Assembly: GCA_021732995.1 (NCBI GenBank)
Contig: JAKFWA010000004.1
Span: 67,810 to 131,809, forward strand
Source of the DNA: Planctomycetaceae bacterium
Lineage (GTDB): Bacteria; Planctomycetota; Planctomycetia; Planctomycetales; Planctomycetaceae
DNA: 64,000 nt
Direction: 5' to 3'
The notes under the pieces are model-generated. The model searched no databases. It saw only the letters and a list, made by a program, of their open reading frames with translations, and was not told the origin of the DNA. The position numbers and the translations under genes are program-made. Of this stretch, positions 42,851 through 52,899 are shown in pieces. Position 1 is the stretch's first letter; each line of letters starts with the position of its first letter.

Positions 42851-45800
42851 TCAATCGACATACAAAAACTCGTTGCTGATCAGCAGCGAGTGGCAGAGGT
42901 CAATCCAGGCGCGCTGCGTCGTGGTTTCAGAAGTGCCAAGAATAGAAGATTGCTCCGCAATGAAGTCTCGGGCCGCATCGACTTCATCCGCCGTGGGAAG
43001 GCGACTGAAACAAGTTCGGTAGAGATCCTCAATCCGCGCCACGTCGTCGCTTGTGCGACTGGTGATTCGAGCGGCCAGATCCGTCGCTCGATTCGTAAGG
43101 AACTTCGCATTCAGCAGGCTGAGTGATTGCAGAGGCATCGTGGTGCGTGAGCGGCGCGTGCTGTTGAACACAATCGACGGCGCGTCGAACACCTGCAGCA
43201 TCGTCAACACCTGAGTACGCCGCTGCTGCAGGTAGATGGAACGCCGCTTGGAACCGCCGTTCGCCTCATCGACCACAACCTCACCCGCTCCATCGCGCGA
43301 TGTGGGCACGTAAGCACCGCCAACGGATGAATTGAGGGTGCCGCTGACTGCCAGTAACGAATCGCGAATTGCCTCGGCATCCAATCTGCGTACTGGATAG
43401 CGGGACCAGAGACGGTTACCGGAATCGCGGTCGAGTGCCGTCGGACTTGCATCGCTCGTCTGGCGGAAGGTGTGAGACAACACGATCTCCCGCAGCACGG
43501 CTTTGGTGCTCCATCCCGATGCGACGAACCGAGCGGCGAGCGAATCCAGCAAGTCAGGATGGCTCGGCGGGGCGCCGCTCAATCCCAGATTCTCTGGAGT
43601 GCTGACCAGACCCGACCCAAAGCAACCCTGCCACAGTCGGTTCACCTGCACGCGCGCAACAAGTGAGGCTGCGGAGGAATCATCAGCCACCAGCCAGTTC
43701 ACCCAAGCCAGACGACGACCGGTCGTTTGGGATTCCTTCTGCTGAGCAACCTTCAGTTTCGCCCCCATCGACAATGCGGAAAGGCCCGCTGGTTCAACGA
43801 CTTCACCCGGCTGGGCATAGTTACCGCGAGTCAGCAAATGCACTGCCGGCGGCTGAGGCGTCACGTCGCTCGCCCATGCGATTCGACCGGGGCGTTGCTG
43901 CGCGTGCTGTTCTGTCTGGCGGCTGAGACGCTCCAATTCCTTGCGACGGTCTGCCAACTGTTCTTCAAATTTTGCTCGTTCGGGATTCTCTTTCTTCGTT
44001 GCCGCCGTGAGTGCTTCGACAAGAACGTTGTCTACGATGAAGCTGCGACCGCAGCAGTACTCGAACGAGAAGCCGCCGTCGGGCAAGTCCTTCGCTGACA
44101 ACGTGGCAGATTGTCCCTCGGGCACGCCATCGACCAAGTGTTCCAGCTTGAACTTGCCGTTGCCTGTGTTGGTGATGCGAACGCCATAATTACAGCCGGG
44201 CACATAACCTGTGCCGCCGATGGGCACGGTGCGATTGCCGTCAGTACCGGGGTAGTCGAAATACACCGTCGTCGCGCCGCCGGGGTTGCCGTCGATCAGC
44301 AAATTGCCGTTGTCAACAGCGCTGTTATCGTTGAAGTCATGCGTCGCGATCAGGTAGCCAATCCGCTGTGCCTGGGTTCCGTCCGGTCCAATGCGATGAT
44401 CGACCAGATCAAACGTGGCTTGAATTGCCGCACCAGGCGCGTCTGGAGTCCAGTCGAATGATTGCTTGGTGGAGATCCAGCTATCGCCTTGAGTGCTGCC
44501 TTCGATGATCTCCAGTTGCTTGCGATGAATGCGCGCCGCGGGCGCGTTTGTGGAATCGAGGTTCACAGGAACAGCACCGCTCGGAACGTCATCACCCGGT
44601 GCCGTCGTACTCCAGCGGGCAGCCAGCGTTGTTGAATCATCAAATGTGTCTTCGAAGAGGGTATCTCCGCGTACTCGATTCTGTTTGGCCCACGCGGTGA
44701 ACTCGTCGCGTGCTTTGGCTAGTTGCTCTTCCAGTTGCGTCTTACGGGCGTTCCAGATTTCGGTTTCGCCAATGCGCGGAGCCATCACAACACGGTCCTT
44801 GGGCTTGATCCACAAGTCGGCATGAGCAGCGGGAAAGGCCGGATAGAAAACCGCCTGCATGCGGTAGTAGTCGGCCTGCGTGATAGGCTCGAACTTGTGA
44901 TCGTGGCACTTCGCGCATTGCAGCGTTAGACCCAGCATCGAAGCCGCGATGTTCTGCAGGCACGACTCCAGAGCGGTGTAGCGATCCACTCGGACTTCAT
45001 CCGGGTTACCGTCGCTTTCGCCGGTTCCGTCCTGACCGTTGCGCAGAAAGTGCGTCGCCTCGAGTAACTCAATCTGTTCGTCGGTTGCCTCATTGCCCGC
45101 CACAAAACCGGCCAACTCATCGCCAGCCAGTTGCTCGCGCAGGAACTGCTGAAAGGGCATGTCCTGATTAAAAGCGCGAATCACGTAGTCGCGATACCGA
45201 TAAGCCAGCGGACGGTCCGTGTCTGCGTTGAAGTACCCGTTTGAGTCCGCATAGCCCGTCGCATCCAGCCAGTACTTGCCCCAGTGCTCGCCAAATGTGG
45301 GCTGGGCCAGCAAGCGTTCCACAAACCGTTCGTAGGCGTCGACCGAACCGTCCTGCAGGAATTCTTCAAGCTCTTCTGCACTGGGTGGCATGCCAGTGAG
45401 AACCAGACTGACGCGTCGCGCCAGCGTTGTCCGGGACGCAAGTGGCGAAAGGCTTAACCCCGCTGATTCCAGTCGCGATTGAATGAACTGATCGATGCTG
45501 GATGCTATCAGCAATCGATCTTTCACGTCCGGCGGAAACTGCTTTGCCCCAGCATTGAGCCGCCGAAACGACCAGTGCTCGTCAGCGTTGGCCGTCCGAC
45601 GCTCGGCTTTCAGACCGGGAGCACCGGCGATGATCCAATCCTTCAGCTTCTGACGTTCCGCAGGACTTAAAGGATCGTCGGGCGGCATCTCGTTCTGGTC
45701 GACACGCTCCCACAACCGACTGGCTGCTAGGTCATGCGGAGCGACCGCGGCACCGGACTCACCGCCTCGCAGGATCTTCGCCGGAGTGCTCAAGTCGAGC

Positions 45801-45955
45801 TTTCCGGCCTGTTTGCTGGGGCCGTGGCATTTCACGCAACGCACTTTGAGTAGCGGAGCGATTTCCGTTTCGAACACCGGCCCGGCTGCGCGGATGCTGC
45901 TGAAACTGAGCAGGCAGATGCAGATCACAGTCGCGGCGGTTCGCATCCCGTTCAT
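42851..45955 (-). CDS. DUF1549/DUF1553 exported protein with LamG-like insertion, left cassette
   Basis: 1,034 residues. A signal peptide (NGMRTAATVICICLLSFSSIRAAG) precedes a cytochrome-c-like part with CVKCHGPSKQAGKLDL (CX2CH) and NEMPPDD. DUF1549 follows (IDQFIQSRLESAGLSLSPL, ATGYADSNGYFNAD, LQCAKCHDHKFEPIT). Between it and DUF1553 there is an insertion of about 230 residues (GDTLFEDTFDDSTTLAARWS to GGFSFEYCCGRSFIVDNVLVEAL) that looks like a LamG/concanavalin-type beta-sandwich. DUF1553 (ASLVARVQVNRLWQGCFG, RRLDAEAIRDSLLAVSG) ends SLLISNEFLYVD. The inserted lectin-like domain suggests carbohydrate binding. A sibling of the protein at 46217, which lacks the insertion. Confidence 0.88.
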   Translation of the reverse strand: MNGMRTAATVICICLLSFSSIRAAGPVFETEIAPLLKVRCVKCHGPSKQAGKLDLSTPAKILRGGESGAAVAPHDLAASRLWERVDQNEMPPDDPLSPAERQKLKDWIIAGAPGLKAERRTANADEHWSFRRLNAGAKQFPPDVKDRLLIASSIDQFIQSRLESAGLSLSPLASRTTLARRVSLVLTGMPPSAEELEEFLQDGSVDAYERFVERLLAQPTFGEHWGKYWLDATGYADSNGYFNADTDRPLAYRYRDYVIRAFNQDMPFQQFLREQLAGDELAGFVAGNEATDEQIELLEATHFLRNGQDGTGESDGNPDEVRVDRYTALESCLQNIAASMLGLTLQCAKCHDHKFEPITQADYYRMQAVFYPAFPAAHADLWIKPKDRVVMAPRIGETEIWNARKTQLEEQLAKARDEFTAWAKQNRVRGDTLFEDTFDDSTTLAARWSTTAPGDDVPSGAVPVNLDSTNAPAARIHRKQLEIIEGSTQGDSWISTKQSFDWTPDAPGAAIQATFDLVDHRIGPDGTQAQRIGYLIATHDFNDNSAVDNGNLLIDGNPGGATTVYFDYPGTDGNRTVPIGGTGYVPGCNYGVRITNTGNGKFKLEHLVDGVPEGQSATLSAKDLPDGGFSFEYCCGRSFIVDNVLVEALTAATKKENPERAKFEEQLADRRKELERLSRQTEQHAQQRPGRIAWASDVTPQPPAVHLLTRGNYAQPGEVVEPAGLSALSMGAKLKVAQQKESQTTGRRLAWVNWLVADDSSAASLVARVQVNRLWQGCFGSGLVSTPENLGLSGAPPSHPDLLDSLAARFVASGWSTKAVLREIVLSHTFRQTSDASPTALDRDSGNRLWSRYPVRRLDAEAIRDSLLAVSGTLNSSVGGAYVPTSRDGAGEVVVDEANGGSKRRSIYLQQRRTQVLTMLQVFDAPSIVFNSTRRSRTTMPLQSLSLLNAKFLTNRATDLAARITSRTSDDVARIEDLYRTCFSRLPTADEVDAARDFIAEQSSILGTSETTTQRAWIDLCHSLLISNEFLYVD

Positions 45956-46216
45956 CGGCAGTGGTCCTCCGCGTTGGGGCGTTCAATCAGAGCGATAGTG
46001 AAACACATCCCACGCTCCTGAGCGAGCCGCGCGTTGTCTGATCAAAGTCCGCCGCCGCTGCTTCGAAACAGAACGGCACGTCGCAAACCACAGTTCAATC
46101 GGTATGCAGACCGCCCACAACCCATCAACGGCCGCTTTTGTATTGAAGGACTCTTGCACCATACGCCACAGTGGATGTTCTGAATGAATCGGATCTTCTC
46201 CGGTGGGAGTTATGGG
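45956..46216. promoter_or_regulatory. Divergent promoter region between the two DUF1549/DUF1553 cassettes
   Basis: These 261 bp separate two head-to-head genes and so must contain both promoters. I could not identify convincing -35/-10 or -24/-12 elements. GGGAG at 46205-46209 is the ribosome site for the plus-strand gene. Placed by gene orientation only. Confidence 0.45.
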
Positions 46217-48853
46217 ATGAGAAGTTGGCGCGTGTTGATGGCGGTGGTCGGATGGCTGGCGATGTGGACGACATGCATCGCCGCCGAAGTCGCGGAAGTG
46301 CGTTTCGAGAAGCATGTGCGACCCATCCTGAAAGCTCACTGCTTTCATTGTCACGGTGAGGAGCCCAACCCCGAAGGCAAGCTGGACGTGCGGCTGGTTC
46401 GCTGGCTGCTGAAAGGTGGCGAGTCGGGACCTGCGGTTGTGCCGGGAAAGGTCGAAGAGAGCCTGATCTGGAAACGCGTCGCCGCAGGTGAGATGCCGCC
46501 GGGCGGGAAAGGTATTTCGGATAAAGAGAAGGCGGTCCTGCGAACCTGGATTGAGCAAGGTGCGAAGACGACTCGGACGGAGCCCGAGACGATTATTCCG
46601 GGTGCGGACTGGACCGACGAGGAACGTGCTTACTGGGCCTTTCAGCCAGTCAAACGCGCGCCGCTTCCTCAGGTGAAGAATGTCGATCAGGTTGATTCAC
46701 CGATTGATGCGTTCCTGCTGGAAGCCCTTGAGCAGAAGGGACTCGCGTTAGCTCCACCGGCTGACAAATTGACTCTAGTCCGCAGGTTGTCGTTCACGAT
46801 GACTGGCCTGCCACCGACACCGGAACTGATTGCACGCTTTGCAGGTGATAACTCGACCGAAGCCTATTCGCGACTGGTCGATGAAGTCCTCTCATCACCG
46901 GCTTATGGCGAGCGTTGGGCACGCCACTGGCTCGATCCCGTCGGCTATGCTGACAGCGATGGCTATACCGAGAACGACCGCGAACGTCCGTGGGCCTATC
47001 GATATCGCGACTACGTCATTCGTGCGTTGAATGGCGACAAGCCGTTCGACCAGTTTCTGGTGGAGCAACTTGCGGGCGATGAACTGCTGCCACCGCCTTA
47101 TCAGAATCTCGGTTCGGAAGATGCCGACCGATTGACGGCCACGGGGTTTCTGCGAATGGCCCCAGACGGAACCGGCGAAGGCGGCGTGGACCAGAACGTC
47201 GCCAGAAACGATGTGATAGCCGAGACCATCAAGATTGTTTCGACGTCTGTGCTCGGAGTCACGGTTGGTTGTGCCCAGTGCCACGCCCATCGCTACGACC
47301 CGATATCACAGGCGGACTACTACCGCATCCGTTCGATTTTTGAGCCGTCTCTGGATTGGAAGAACTGGCGCAATCCGCCCGCTCGGCTCGTCAACATGTG
47401 GACGCCGGCCGAACACGAGCAAGCCGCGAAGGTGGACGGCGAACTGCGCGACATTGAGGGCAAACGAGTCGCCGAACTGGATGGCATCGTCAAGGAAGTC
47501 TTCGAGAAGGAAGTTGGCAAGCTAACGGACGAGCGGCAGACACTGGCTCGCGCAGCCCGTGAAGCTTCTGCCGACAAGCGCACTCCGGAGCAAGTCCAGA
47601 TTCTGAAGGATCACCCCAGTCTGAATGTGGACCGAGGCAGCGTGTACCTCTACGAGCCCGCGCGGCTCAACGACTTCAACAAGAAGTACGAGAAGATCAA
47701 CGCGGAGACTCGTGCCAAGCGACCTGCGGACAGCTTCGTGGCGTGCCTGACCGAAGTCCCCGGGCAGAAACCGCCAACGCACTTGTTCTACCGCGGTGAC
47801 ATCAATCAACCGCGAGAGGTCATTGTTCCGGGAGATCTCAGCATCCTGCCTGAGCCTGCAACGATTCCCGACGACGATCCGGCAGTTCCTACAACCGGCC
47901 GTCGGCTGGCGTTTGCGAAGCACCTCACGAACGGTCGGCATCCGCTGGTCGCGCGAGTGATTGTGAATCGAGTGTGGATGAACCTGTTCGGTCGCGGACT
48001 CGTCCCTTCAGCCGGCGACTTCGGGATGCTGGGCGATCGCCCAACGCATGCCGCGCTACTCGACTGGCTGGCGGACGAGTTCGTTAAGAGCGGCTGGCAA
48101 CTCAAGACGCTGCAGCGGTTGATTGTGACTTCAACTGCTTTCCGTCAGCAGTCCGCCGTGGACAGCAATCGCCTCGCGGTAGACCCCGAGAATCTCCTGC
48201 TGGGGCGCATGAATGTGCGACGCCTGGAAGCGGAGGCGATTCGCGATTCCATGCTGGAAGTGAGTGGTGCCCGCACGCTGACGATGTTTGGTGCGCCTTC
48301 CAAAGTGAACCCGGACGATGTCGGCCAAGTCGTCATCGGCCAAGCGACAAGAGACGGCAATGGCATCCTCGTGGCGAAGTTTGAAGACACGCCCGAGCAG
48401 TACCGTCGCGGCATCTATGTGCAGGTGCGCCGCTCAATGCCGTTGGCCACACTCGAGCCATTTGACCTCGCTACGCTGGCTCCCAACTGTGAACGTCGCA
48501 CTTCATCCACAGTCGCCCCGCAAGCCCTGCTAATGATGAACAACGACATGATCCTGCGATTCTCAGAACGCTTCGCTCAGCGAGTGCTCGCGGAAGCCGG
48601 AGACGCGCCGGATGCTCAAGTTCGTCGCGCCTGGCTGCTGGCCTACGGCCGCGAAGCCAGCACGGCAGAGGTCGCTTCTGGAACAGCCTTCGTGACCGAC
48701 CAGCAGGCTCACTTTCAGAAGTTGGCTGACGCTCAACCCAAAGACGCCAAGCCCGCTCCGAACGCAGTTCCGCCCTTGCCTCCTCAACAGCAAGCCCTCG
48801 CGTTGCTCTGCCAGGCCCTGCTGTCATCTAACCGATTCTTGTATGTCGACTGA
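46217..48853 (+). CDS. DUF1549/DUF1553 exported protein, right cassette
   Basis: 878 residues from ATG 46217 (GGGAG 7 nt upstream; an ATG at 46184 would add 11 residues without a better ribosome site). The signal peptide is RSWRVLMAVVGWLAMWTTCIAAE. Cytochrome-like HCFHCHGEEPNPEGKLDV (CX2CH) and AGEMPPGGKG come first, then DUF1549 (SPIDAFLLEALEQKGLALA, VGYADSDGYTENDRER, GCAQCHAHRYDPISQ). DUF1553 follows (PLVARVIVNRVWMNLFGRG, RRLEAEAIRDSMLEVSG), ending SSNRFLYVD. A coiled-coil insert of about 100 residues (EHEQAAKVDGELRDIEGKRV) replaces the LamG-like domain of the left sibling. It is followed by a reversed DUF4058 gene and then its DUF1501 partner. Confidence 0.88.
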   Translation: MRSWRVLMAVVGWLAMWTTCIAAEVAEVRFEKHVRPILKAHCFHCHGEEPNPEGKLDVRLVRWLLKGGESGPAVVPGKVEESLIWKRVAAGEMPPGGKGISDKEKAVLRTWIEQGAKTTRTEPETIIPGADWTDEERAYWAFQPVKRAPLPQVKNVDQVDSPIDAFLLEALEQKGLALAPPADKLTLVRRLSFTMTGLPPTPELIARFAGDNSTEAYSRLVDEVLSSPAYGERWARHWLDPVGYADSDGYTENDRERPWAYRYRDYVIRALNGDKPFDQFLVEQLAGDELLPPPYQNLGSEDADRLTATGFLRMAPDGTGEGGVDQNVARNDVIAETIKIVSTSVLGVTVGCAQCHAHRYDPISQADYYRIRSIFEPSLDWKNWRNPPARLVNMWTPAEHEQAAKVDGELRDIEGKRVAELDGIVKEVFEKEVGKLTDERQTLARAAREASADKRTPEQVQILKDHPSLNVDRGSVYLYEPARLNDFNKKYEKINAETRAKRPADSFVACLTEVPGQKPPTHLFYRGDINQPREVIVPGDLSILPEPATIPDDDPAVPTTGRRLAFAKHLTNGRHPLVARVIVNRVWMNLFGRGLVPSAGDFGMLGDRPTHAALLDWLADEFVKSGWQLKTLQRLIVTSTAFRQQSAVDSNRLAVDPENLLLGRMNVRRLEAEAIRDSMLEVSGARTLTMFGAPSKVNPDDVGQVVIGQATRDGNGILVAKFEDTPEQYRRGIYVQVRRSMPLATLEPFDLATLAPNCERRTSSTVAPQALLMMNNDMILRFSERFAQRVLAEAGDAPDAQVRRAWLLAYGREASTAEVASGTAFVTDQQAHFQKLADAQPKDAKPAPNAVPPLPPQQQALALLCQALLSSNRFLYVD

Positions 48854-48899
48854 CTTTGGTCGGCCGGCGCATCGATTCCGATGAGAAAGTCAGGCAATT

Positions 48900-49610
48900 T
48901 CATCGTCGTACCAGCGTCTCCCAGTTGTTGAACTCCGCCGCTTGCTGAAATGACTCAGCCAGATCGACGAGCACTCGGCGTTCTGATTCGACGCTCCAGA
49001 CGAGGCGTGGGAGTCGATCTGCCTCGTTCCATCCCCAACCCGTGAAGTGGCGCCGTCCGTCAGCATGCAGAGTCGCCCACGTCCGGCGCTGATACCTCAG
49101 GAGTTCCGGAAGCAACTTAGGCCAAAGCGCCTCACCCTCGAGCAGACTGTCAATTTCGAGCAGGTTGACACCCGCCTCAAGGTAGAGATCGCGCTTGCGC
49201 AGATACTTATCGAGATCCAGCCGACCGTAGGTTCCTTTATTCGTCGGCGACAGCAGTTCGATAGCTGCCACCAGCCGCTGGTGAGGCGACCGGCGGATAA
49301 CGAGCGTGTATTGAGTCTGTAACTCACAGGACTCTTCGGCTTCAGCAACAGCCGCCGTTACGTTCTCAAAATGTTGGCCTTCGATCGGTTCCGGGAGATC
49401 GCGAGTCACCCCGACATCCGGCTGTAGCGAGGCCCCATCAACAGGGGCGTCCGGGGCGACGATTACCGTCTCCGATTCGACGAACAATGAGTACTCTGCA
49501 GGTAGCTGAGGTCGCAACAGGCTCCGAATCTGGACCAGCCAGTCCTTGTGGAAGTGATGCCACAGGCGCTGCTGCTCGATCGCATTGAGTAGCTGATTCG
49601 CATTCTGCAT
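48900..49610 (-). CDS. DUF4058 protein inserted between cassette genes
   Basis: 236 residues from ATG 49610 (MQNANQLLNAIEQQ); longer starts exist up to 49706. Family features: LWHHFHKDWLVQIRSLLRPQLP at the N-terminus, AAIELLSPTNKG and YLRKRDLYLEAGVNLLEID, typical of the DUF4058 (PD-(D/E)XK-like) group, whose core Glu and spaced Lys resemble a restriction-endonuclease-like fold. Function is not known. The reversed orientation breaks the usual tight DUF1549/DUF1553-DUF1501 pairing, so the gene probably arrived later. Confidence 0.78.
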   Translation of the reverse strand: MQNANQLLNAIEQQRLWHHFHKDWLVQIRSLLRPQLPAEYSLFVESETVIVAPDAPVDGASLQPDVGVTRDLPEPIEGQHFENVTAAVAEAEESCELQTQYTLVIRRSPHQRLVAAIELLSPTNKGTYGRLDLDKYLRKRDLYLEAGVNLLEIDSLLEGEALWPKLLPELLRYQRRTWATLHADGRRHFTGWGWNEADRLPRLVWSVESERRVLVDLAESFQQAAEFNNWETLVRR

Positions 49611-49787
49611 GTTGCGTCCGAAGTTCACGTGCTGGCAAGGCCGCTGAACTACTGTAGTGAAGGTCGCAATACTTTGCAGATGCGACAGGTGGAAGATTTC
49701 AAGCAACGCCCAGCCTCAATGACGATAGACTAAGGCCGGTCGCTCAATTGGACTATTTGCACTGTAGATGATTTCGCAACTCGCTTG

Positions 49788-51272
49788 ATGAGAACGAATT
49801 CGATGCCCTTACCGTTTTCTACCGAATGTTATTCTCGACGTCATTTTCTGGCTGCTCAGGGCATGAGTCTAACCTCGTTGGCGGCGGCCTGGTTGTTGCA
49901 ACAGGACGAACTGCGCGCTGAGCCGGCGAAGCCGAATCTCTCGCGCGTGAGCTACGATCTCACGCCGAAGCAGCCGCATCATGAGCCGCAGGCGAAGGCG
50001 ATGATCTCGCTGTTTATGCAAGGAGGACCGTCGCACTTGGACCTGTGCGACCGGAAGCCTGAACTGGAGAAACGGCACCTCCAAAACTTCCCTGGTGAGA
50101 TCAAGTACGACAACGCGGCCGAGTCGTCGGCGAAGCTCTGGGCGGGACCGTGGAGATGGCGTCATTACGGCGACGTCGGCATGGAACTGAGCGATCTAGT
50201 GCCACATTTGGGCTCGATCGCCGACGAGATCACGCTGGTCCGTTCGATGCATACGGGCGTCAACAATCACGGCCAGTCGATCTATGCCCTGCACAACGGG
50301 CGCATCACAGGTGGCCGCCCTACGGTTGGCTCATGGTTGACCTATGCGCTCGGCAGTGAGAGCCAGAATCTGCCCGCCTATGTCGTGCTGACCGACCCGG
50401 CTGGTCTACCAGTCCTGGGAACCGACTGCTGGCAAAACGGCTGGCTGCCGTCGCTCTATCAGGGAACAGTGGTGCGTCCGCGTGAGCCGCGGATTTTGAA
50501 TCTCGATCCACCGGCGAAACTCGCTGGTGTGCCTCAAGAACGATTCCTGGGGTTCCTCAGAGAGATCAATCAGCAACATCTGGCCGAGCATCCCGCTGAG
50601 TCCGATCTGTCCGCCCGTATGCAGACGTACGAACTCGCCGCGCGCATGCAGACGGCGGCCAAAGAGGCGCTGGATCTGTCTCAAGAAACCGAGGCGACTC
50701 AGGCGGCCTACGGCATGAAAGAGGATGCCACGCGCGAATTCGGATCGAGGTGCCTGATCGCACGTCGTTTGATCGAACGAGGCGTGCGTTTTGTGCAGCT
50801 CTACACCTCGACGCAGCAATGGGACCATCACGGTGCGATTGAGAAGGCTCTGCCGAATGCGTGCAGGAAGATCGATCAACCCTCCGCCGCCCTCGTGAAG
50901 GATCTGAAGGAACGCGGGCTACTGGATACAACGCTCGTTCACTGGGGTGGCGAAATGGGTCGTCTGCCGGTGGTTCAGAACGAAAAGAACATCGGCCGCG
51001 ATCACAACACGTACGGCTTCAGTAGCTGGTTTGCCGGTGGCGGCATGAGAGCCGGCTACATTCACGGAGCGACGGACGAGTTCGGTCACAAAGCGGTGGA
51101 AGACGTTGTCAATCACTACGACTACCACGCCACGCTGCTGCACCTGTTTGGGCTCGATGCTCAAAAGCTGGCGTTCCAACGTCCGAATGGCGCGGCCACT
51201 CTGCTGGATGGTCAGCCGGGTAAGATCATCAGCAAGCTGCTGCAAAAACCGCCTGTCGAGTCCAAGGCTTAG
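49788..51272 (+). CDS. DUF1501 exported protein, right cassette
   Basis: 494 residues from ATG 49788 (an in-frame ATG at 49803 would also keep the twin-arginine signal SRRHFLAAQGMSLTSLAAAW). DUF1501 motifs: MISLFMQGGPSHLDLCDRKP, MHTGVNNHGQSIYALHNGR, SRCLIARRLIERGVRFVQLY, WDHHGAIEKA, LVHWGGEMGRLPVVQ and GRDHNTYGFSSWFAGGG. No good Shine-Dalgarno precedes either start. It lies 178 bp beyond the 5' end of the reversed DUF4058 gene, so it must have its own promoter or depend on readthrough from the upstream DUF1549/DUF1553 gene. Confidence 0.88.
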   Translation: MRTNSMPLPFSTECYSRRHFLAAQGMSLTSLAAAWLLQQDELRAEPAKPNLSRVSYDLTPKQPHHEPQAKAMISLFMQGGPSHLDLCDRKPELEKRHLQNFPGEIKYDNAAESSAKLWAGPWRWRHYGDVGMELSDLVPHLGSIADEITLVRSMHTGVNNHGQSIYALHNGRITGGRPTVGSWLTYALGSESQNLPAYVVLTDPAGLPVLGTDCWQNGWLPSLYQGTVVRPREPRILNLDPPAKLAGVPQERFLGFLREINQQHLAEHPAESDLSARMQTYELAARMQTAAKEALDLSQETEATQAAYGMKEDATREFGSRCLIARRLIERGVRFVQLYTSTQQWDHHGAIEKALPNACRKIDQPSAALVKDLKERGLLDTTLVHWGGEMGRLPVVQNEKNIGRDHNTYGFSSWFAGGGMRAGYIHGATDEFGHKAVEDVVNHYDYHATLLHLFGLDAQKLAFQRPNGAATLLDGQPGKIISKLLQKPPVESKA

Positions 51273-51588
51273 TCGCTCATCGCCGAACCGATCAACGCAT
51301 AGAAGTCCGCTATTTTGTTCCAGAATTCACGTCTTCGCGTTGACGCATTTGGCGTGTCTCGGGCACAACTCCGCGCCGTTCGCCGACGAGGTGGTCGAAT
51401 TCGGTGAGACTGGGCCGCTCATCGCTCGCAGCTCAAACATCGTCGGCAAGAGACGGCGTATTACTAGAGCGTGCATGCACCGATCACATTTGCCATCCGC
51501 ATCTGTCCGGCAGGAAGCCTTGGTTGTCGCTCGAAATGAGCACCCTGGTAGCAGGATGCTACAGCAGCCGCGTTGTGGTGAGATCTCA
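51273..51588. other. Intergenic region upstream of the cyanophycinase-like gene
   Basis: 316 bp with no supported gene. The open frame of the following gene extends back through here from codon 1, but lacks any family sequence or ribosome site, so it is treated as non-coding. No hairpin with a T-run was seen for the DUF1501 gene upstream. Confidence 0.45.
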
Positions 51589-52866
51589 ATGAGAAACGTC
51601 GCGTATTTCCTCCTGGTCTGGTTGGTCTGGGGCTTTGCAAACGCTGCGAATGCATCCGAGGATCCCCGAACGGGATCGCTCGTCATCATGGGAGGCAGTG
51701 AACGTTTCCGAAACGGCGAGATCTGGGAAGAAATCCGCGACCTCGCAGGTGGGCCCGGCGCCAAGATTGCTGTCTTCCCGACAGCCTGCACCGATCCAAT
51801 TCGCGACGCCCGCAAGCTGATGACCACGCTCAAGAAGTTTGATCTGGAGCCGTTTCTCGTGCCGCTGGCCGCGAAAGGTTTCGATATCGAACCGGCAGCC
51901 TGTGTGCAGGATACGGAATGGGTCGAACGCGTCCGCAATGCGGATGGCGTGTTCTTCATCGGCGGTCGGCAGGACCGCATCGTCGATTCACTGACGGCAG
52001 CCGACGGCAGCAAGACTCCGATGCTGGAAGCGGTCTGGAACGTCTATCGCCAGGGTGGCGTGATTGCTGGAACCAGTGCCGGCGCGGCCGTCATGAGCCG
52101 CATGATGTATCGCGACGGACCTAATCCACTGACGGCGTTGCGAAACGGAGTTACGGACGGGAAAGAACTCGGTGCTGGTCTCGGATTCCTCGATCGCGAC
52201 TGGTTCGTCGACCAGCATGCGCTGGTGCGTGGGCGATTTGCTCGCACGATCGTGGCGATGCACTCGCAGGGGATCGAATTCGGTCTTGGCGTTGATGAGA
52301 ACACTGCACTGATCGTTGAAAACGGCAACAAGGCGCGCGTTGTCGGTCATAAGGGCGTACTGCTGATCAAGCTGTCGGAAGCGAAGCGAGATCGGTCGAT
52401 CAAAGGCTTTAACCTGAAAAACGTGCAGCTCAGCTATCTCGATCAGGGCGACGCGATTGACCTGGATACGCACAAGGTCACACCCGCCGATGAAAAAATG
52501 GACGATCAGATTCTGGACCCGAACTCGGAGGATTTCGATCCGTACTACAACCATCCGATGTTCTACGCCGACGTGCTCGGCAACTGCGTCGTGCCGGACT
52601 TACTGGGACGGCTGATTGATAACAAGAACAGCGAAGCCATCGGACTCGCATTCAACGCCGGTGATGCACTTTCGGAACCTTCAGACGGCTTCGAGTTCAA
52701 GTTCTATCGTGGCAAAGACAGCATCGGCTGGTTCACCGCTGATTACGGTGGAGAAGACTACACGGTGTTGAACATCCACCTTGATATTCGGCCTATCCGC
52801 ATTCCGGGACCGCTCTACGTCCACTACCAGCAGATGGAAGCCGAGATGGAAGAGCAGGAGCCTTAA
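51589..52866 (+). CDS. Exported cyanophycinase-like serine peptidase (S51 family)
   Basis: 425 residues from ATG 51589, chosen for the signal peptide (RNVAYFLLVWLVWGFANAANAS) after GGTGAG. The S51 pattern is present: LVIMGGSERF, FFIGGRQDRIVD, the nucleophile elbow GTSAGAAVMS with Ser163, and LGAGLGFLDRDWFVDQH. Cyanophycinases degrade cyanophycin (Asp-Arg polymer) outside or inside cells. A signal peptide here suggests extracellular action. A C-terminal region of about 150 residues (from DQILDPNSEDFDP) is not part of the usual core and ends in an acidic tail. Substrate is inferred from the family only. Confidence 0.87.
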   Translation: MRNVAYFLLVWLVWGFANAANASEDPRTGSLVIMGGSERFRNGEIWEEIRDLAGGPGAKIAVFPTACTDPIRDARKLMTTLKKFDLEPFLVPLAAKGFDIEPAACVQDTEWVERVRNADGVFFIGGRQDRIVDSLTAADGSKTPMLEAVWNVYRQGGVIAGTSAGAAVMSRMMYRDGPNPLTALRNGVTDGKELGAGLGFLDRDWFVDQHALVRGRFARTIVAMHSQGIEFGLGVDENTALIVENGNKARVVGHKGVLLIKLSEAKRDRSIKGFNLKNVQLSYLDQGDAIDLDTHKVTPADEKMDDQILDPNSEDFDPYYNHPMFYADVLGNCVVPDLLGRLIDNKNSEAIGLAFNAGDALSEPSDGFEFKFYRGKDSIGWFTADYGGEDYTVLNIHLDIRPIRIPGPLYVHYQQMEAEMEEQEP

Positions 52867-52899
52867 CGGCTCGTTGCGATTCGGTTGGCCGATGCCTGC

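Noticed and set aside
45983-46558. A 191-residue minus-strand frame over the divergent promoter region
   Set aside because: It overlaps the signal peptide and start of the DUF1549 gene at 46217, has an Arg/His/Pro-rich antisense composition and no family motif.
51106-51588. A long N-terminal extension of the cyanophycinase-like protein
   Set aside because: It overlaps the end of the DUF1501 gene; the signal peptide and a ribosome site are at 51589.
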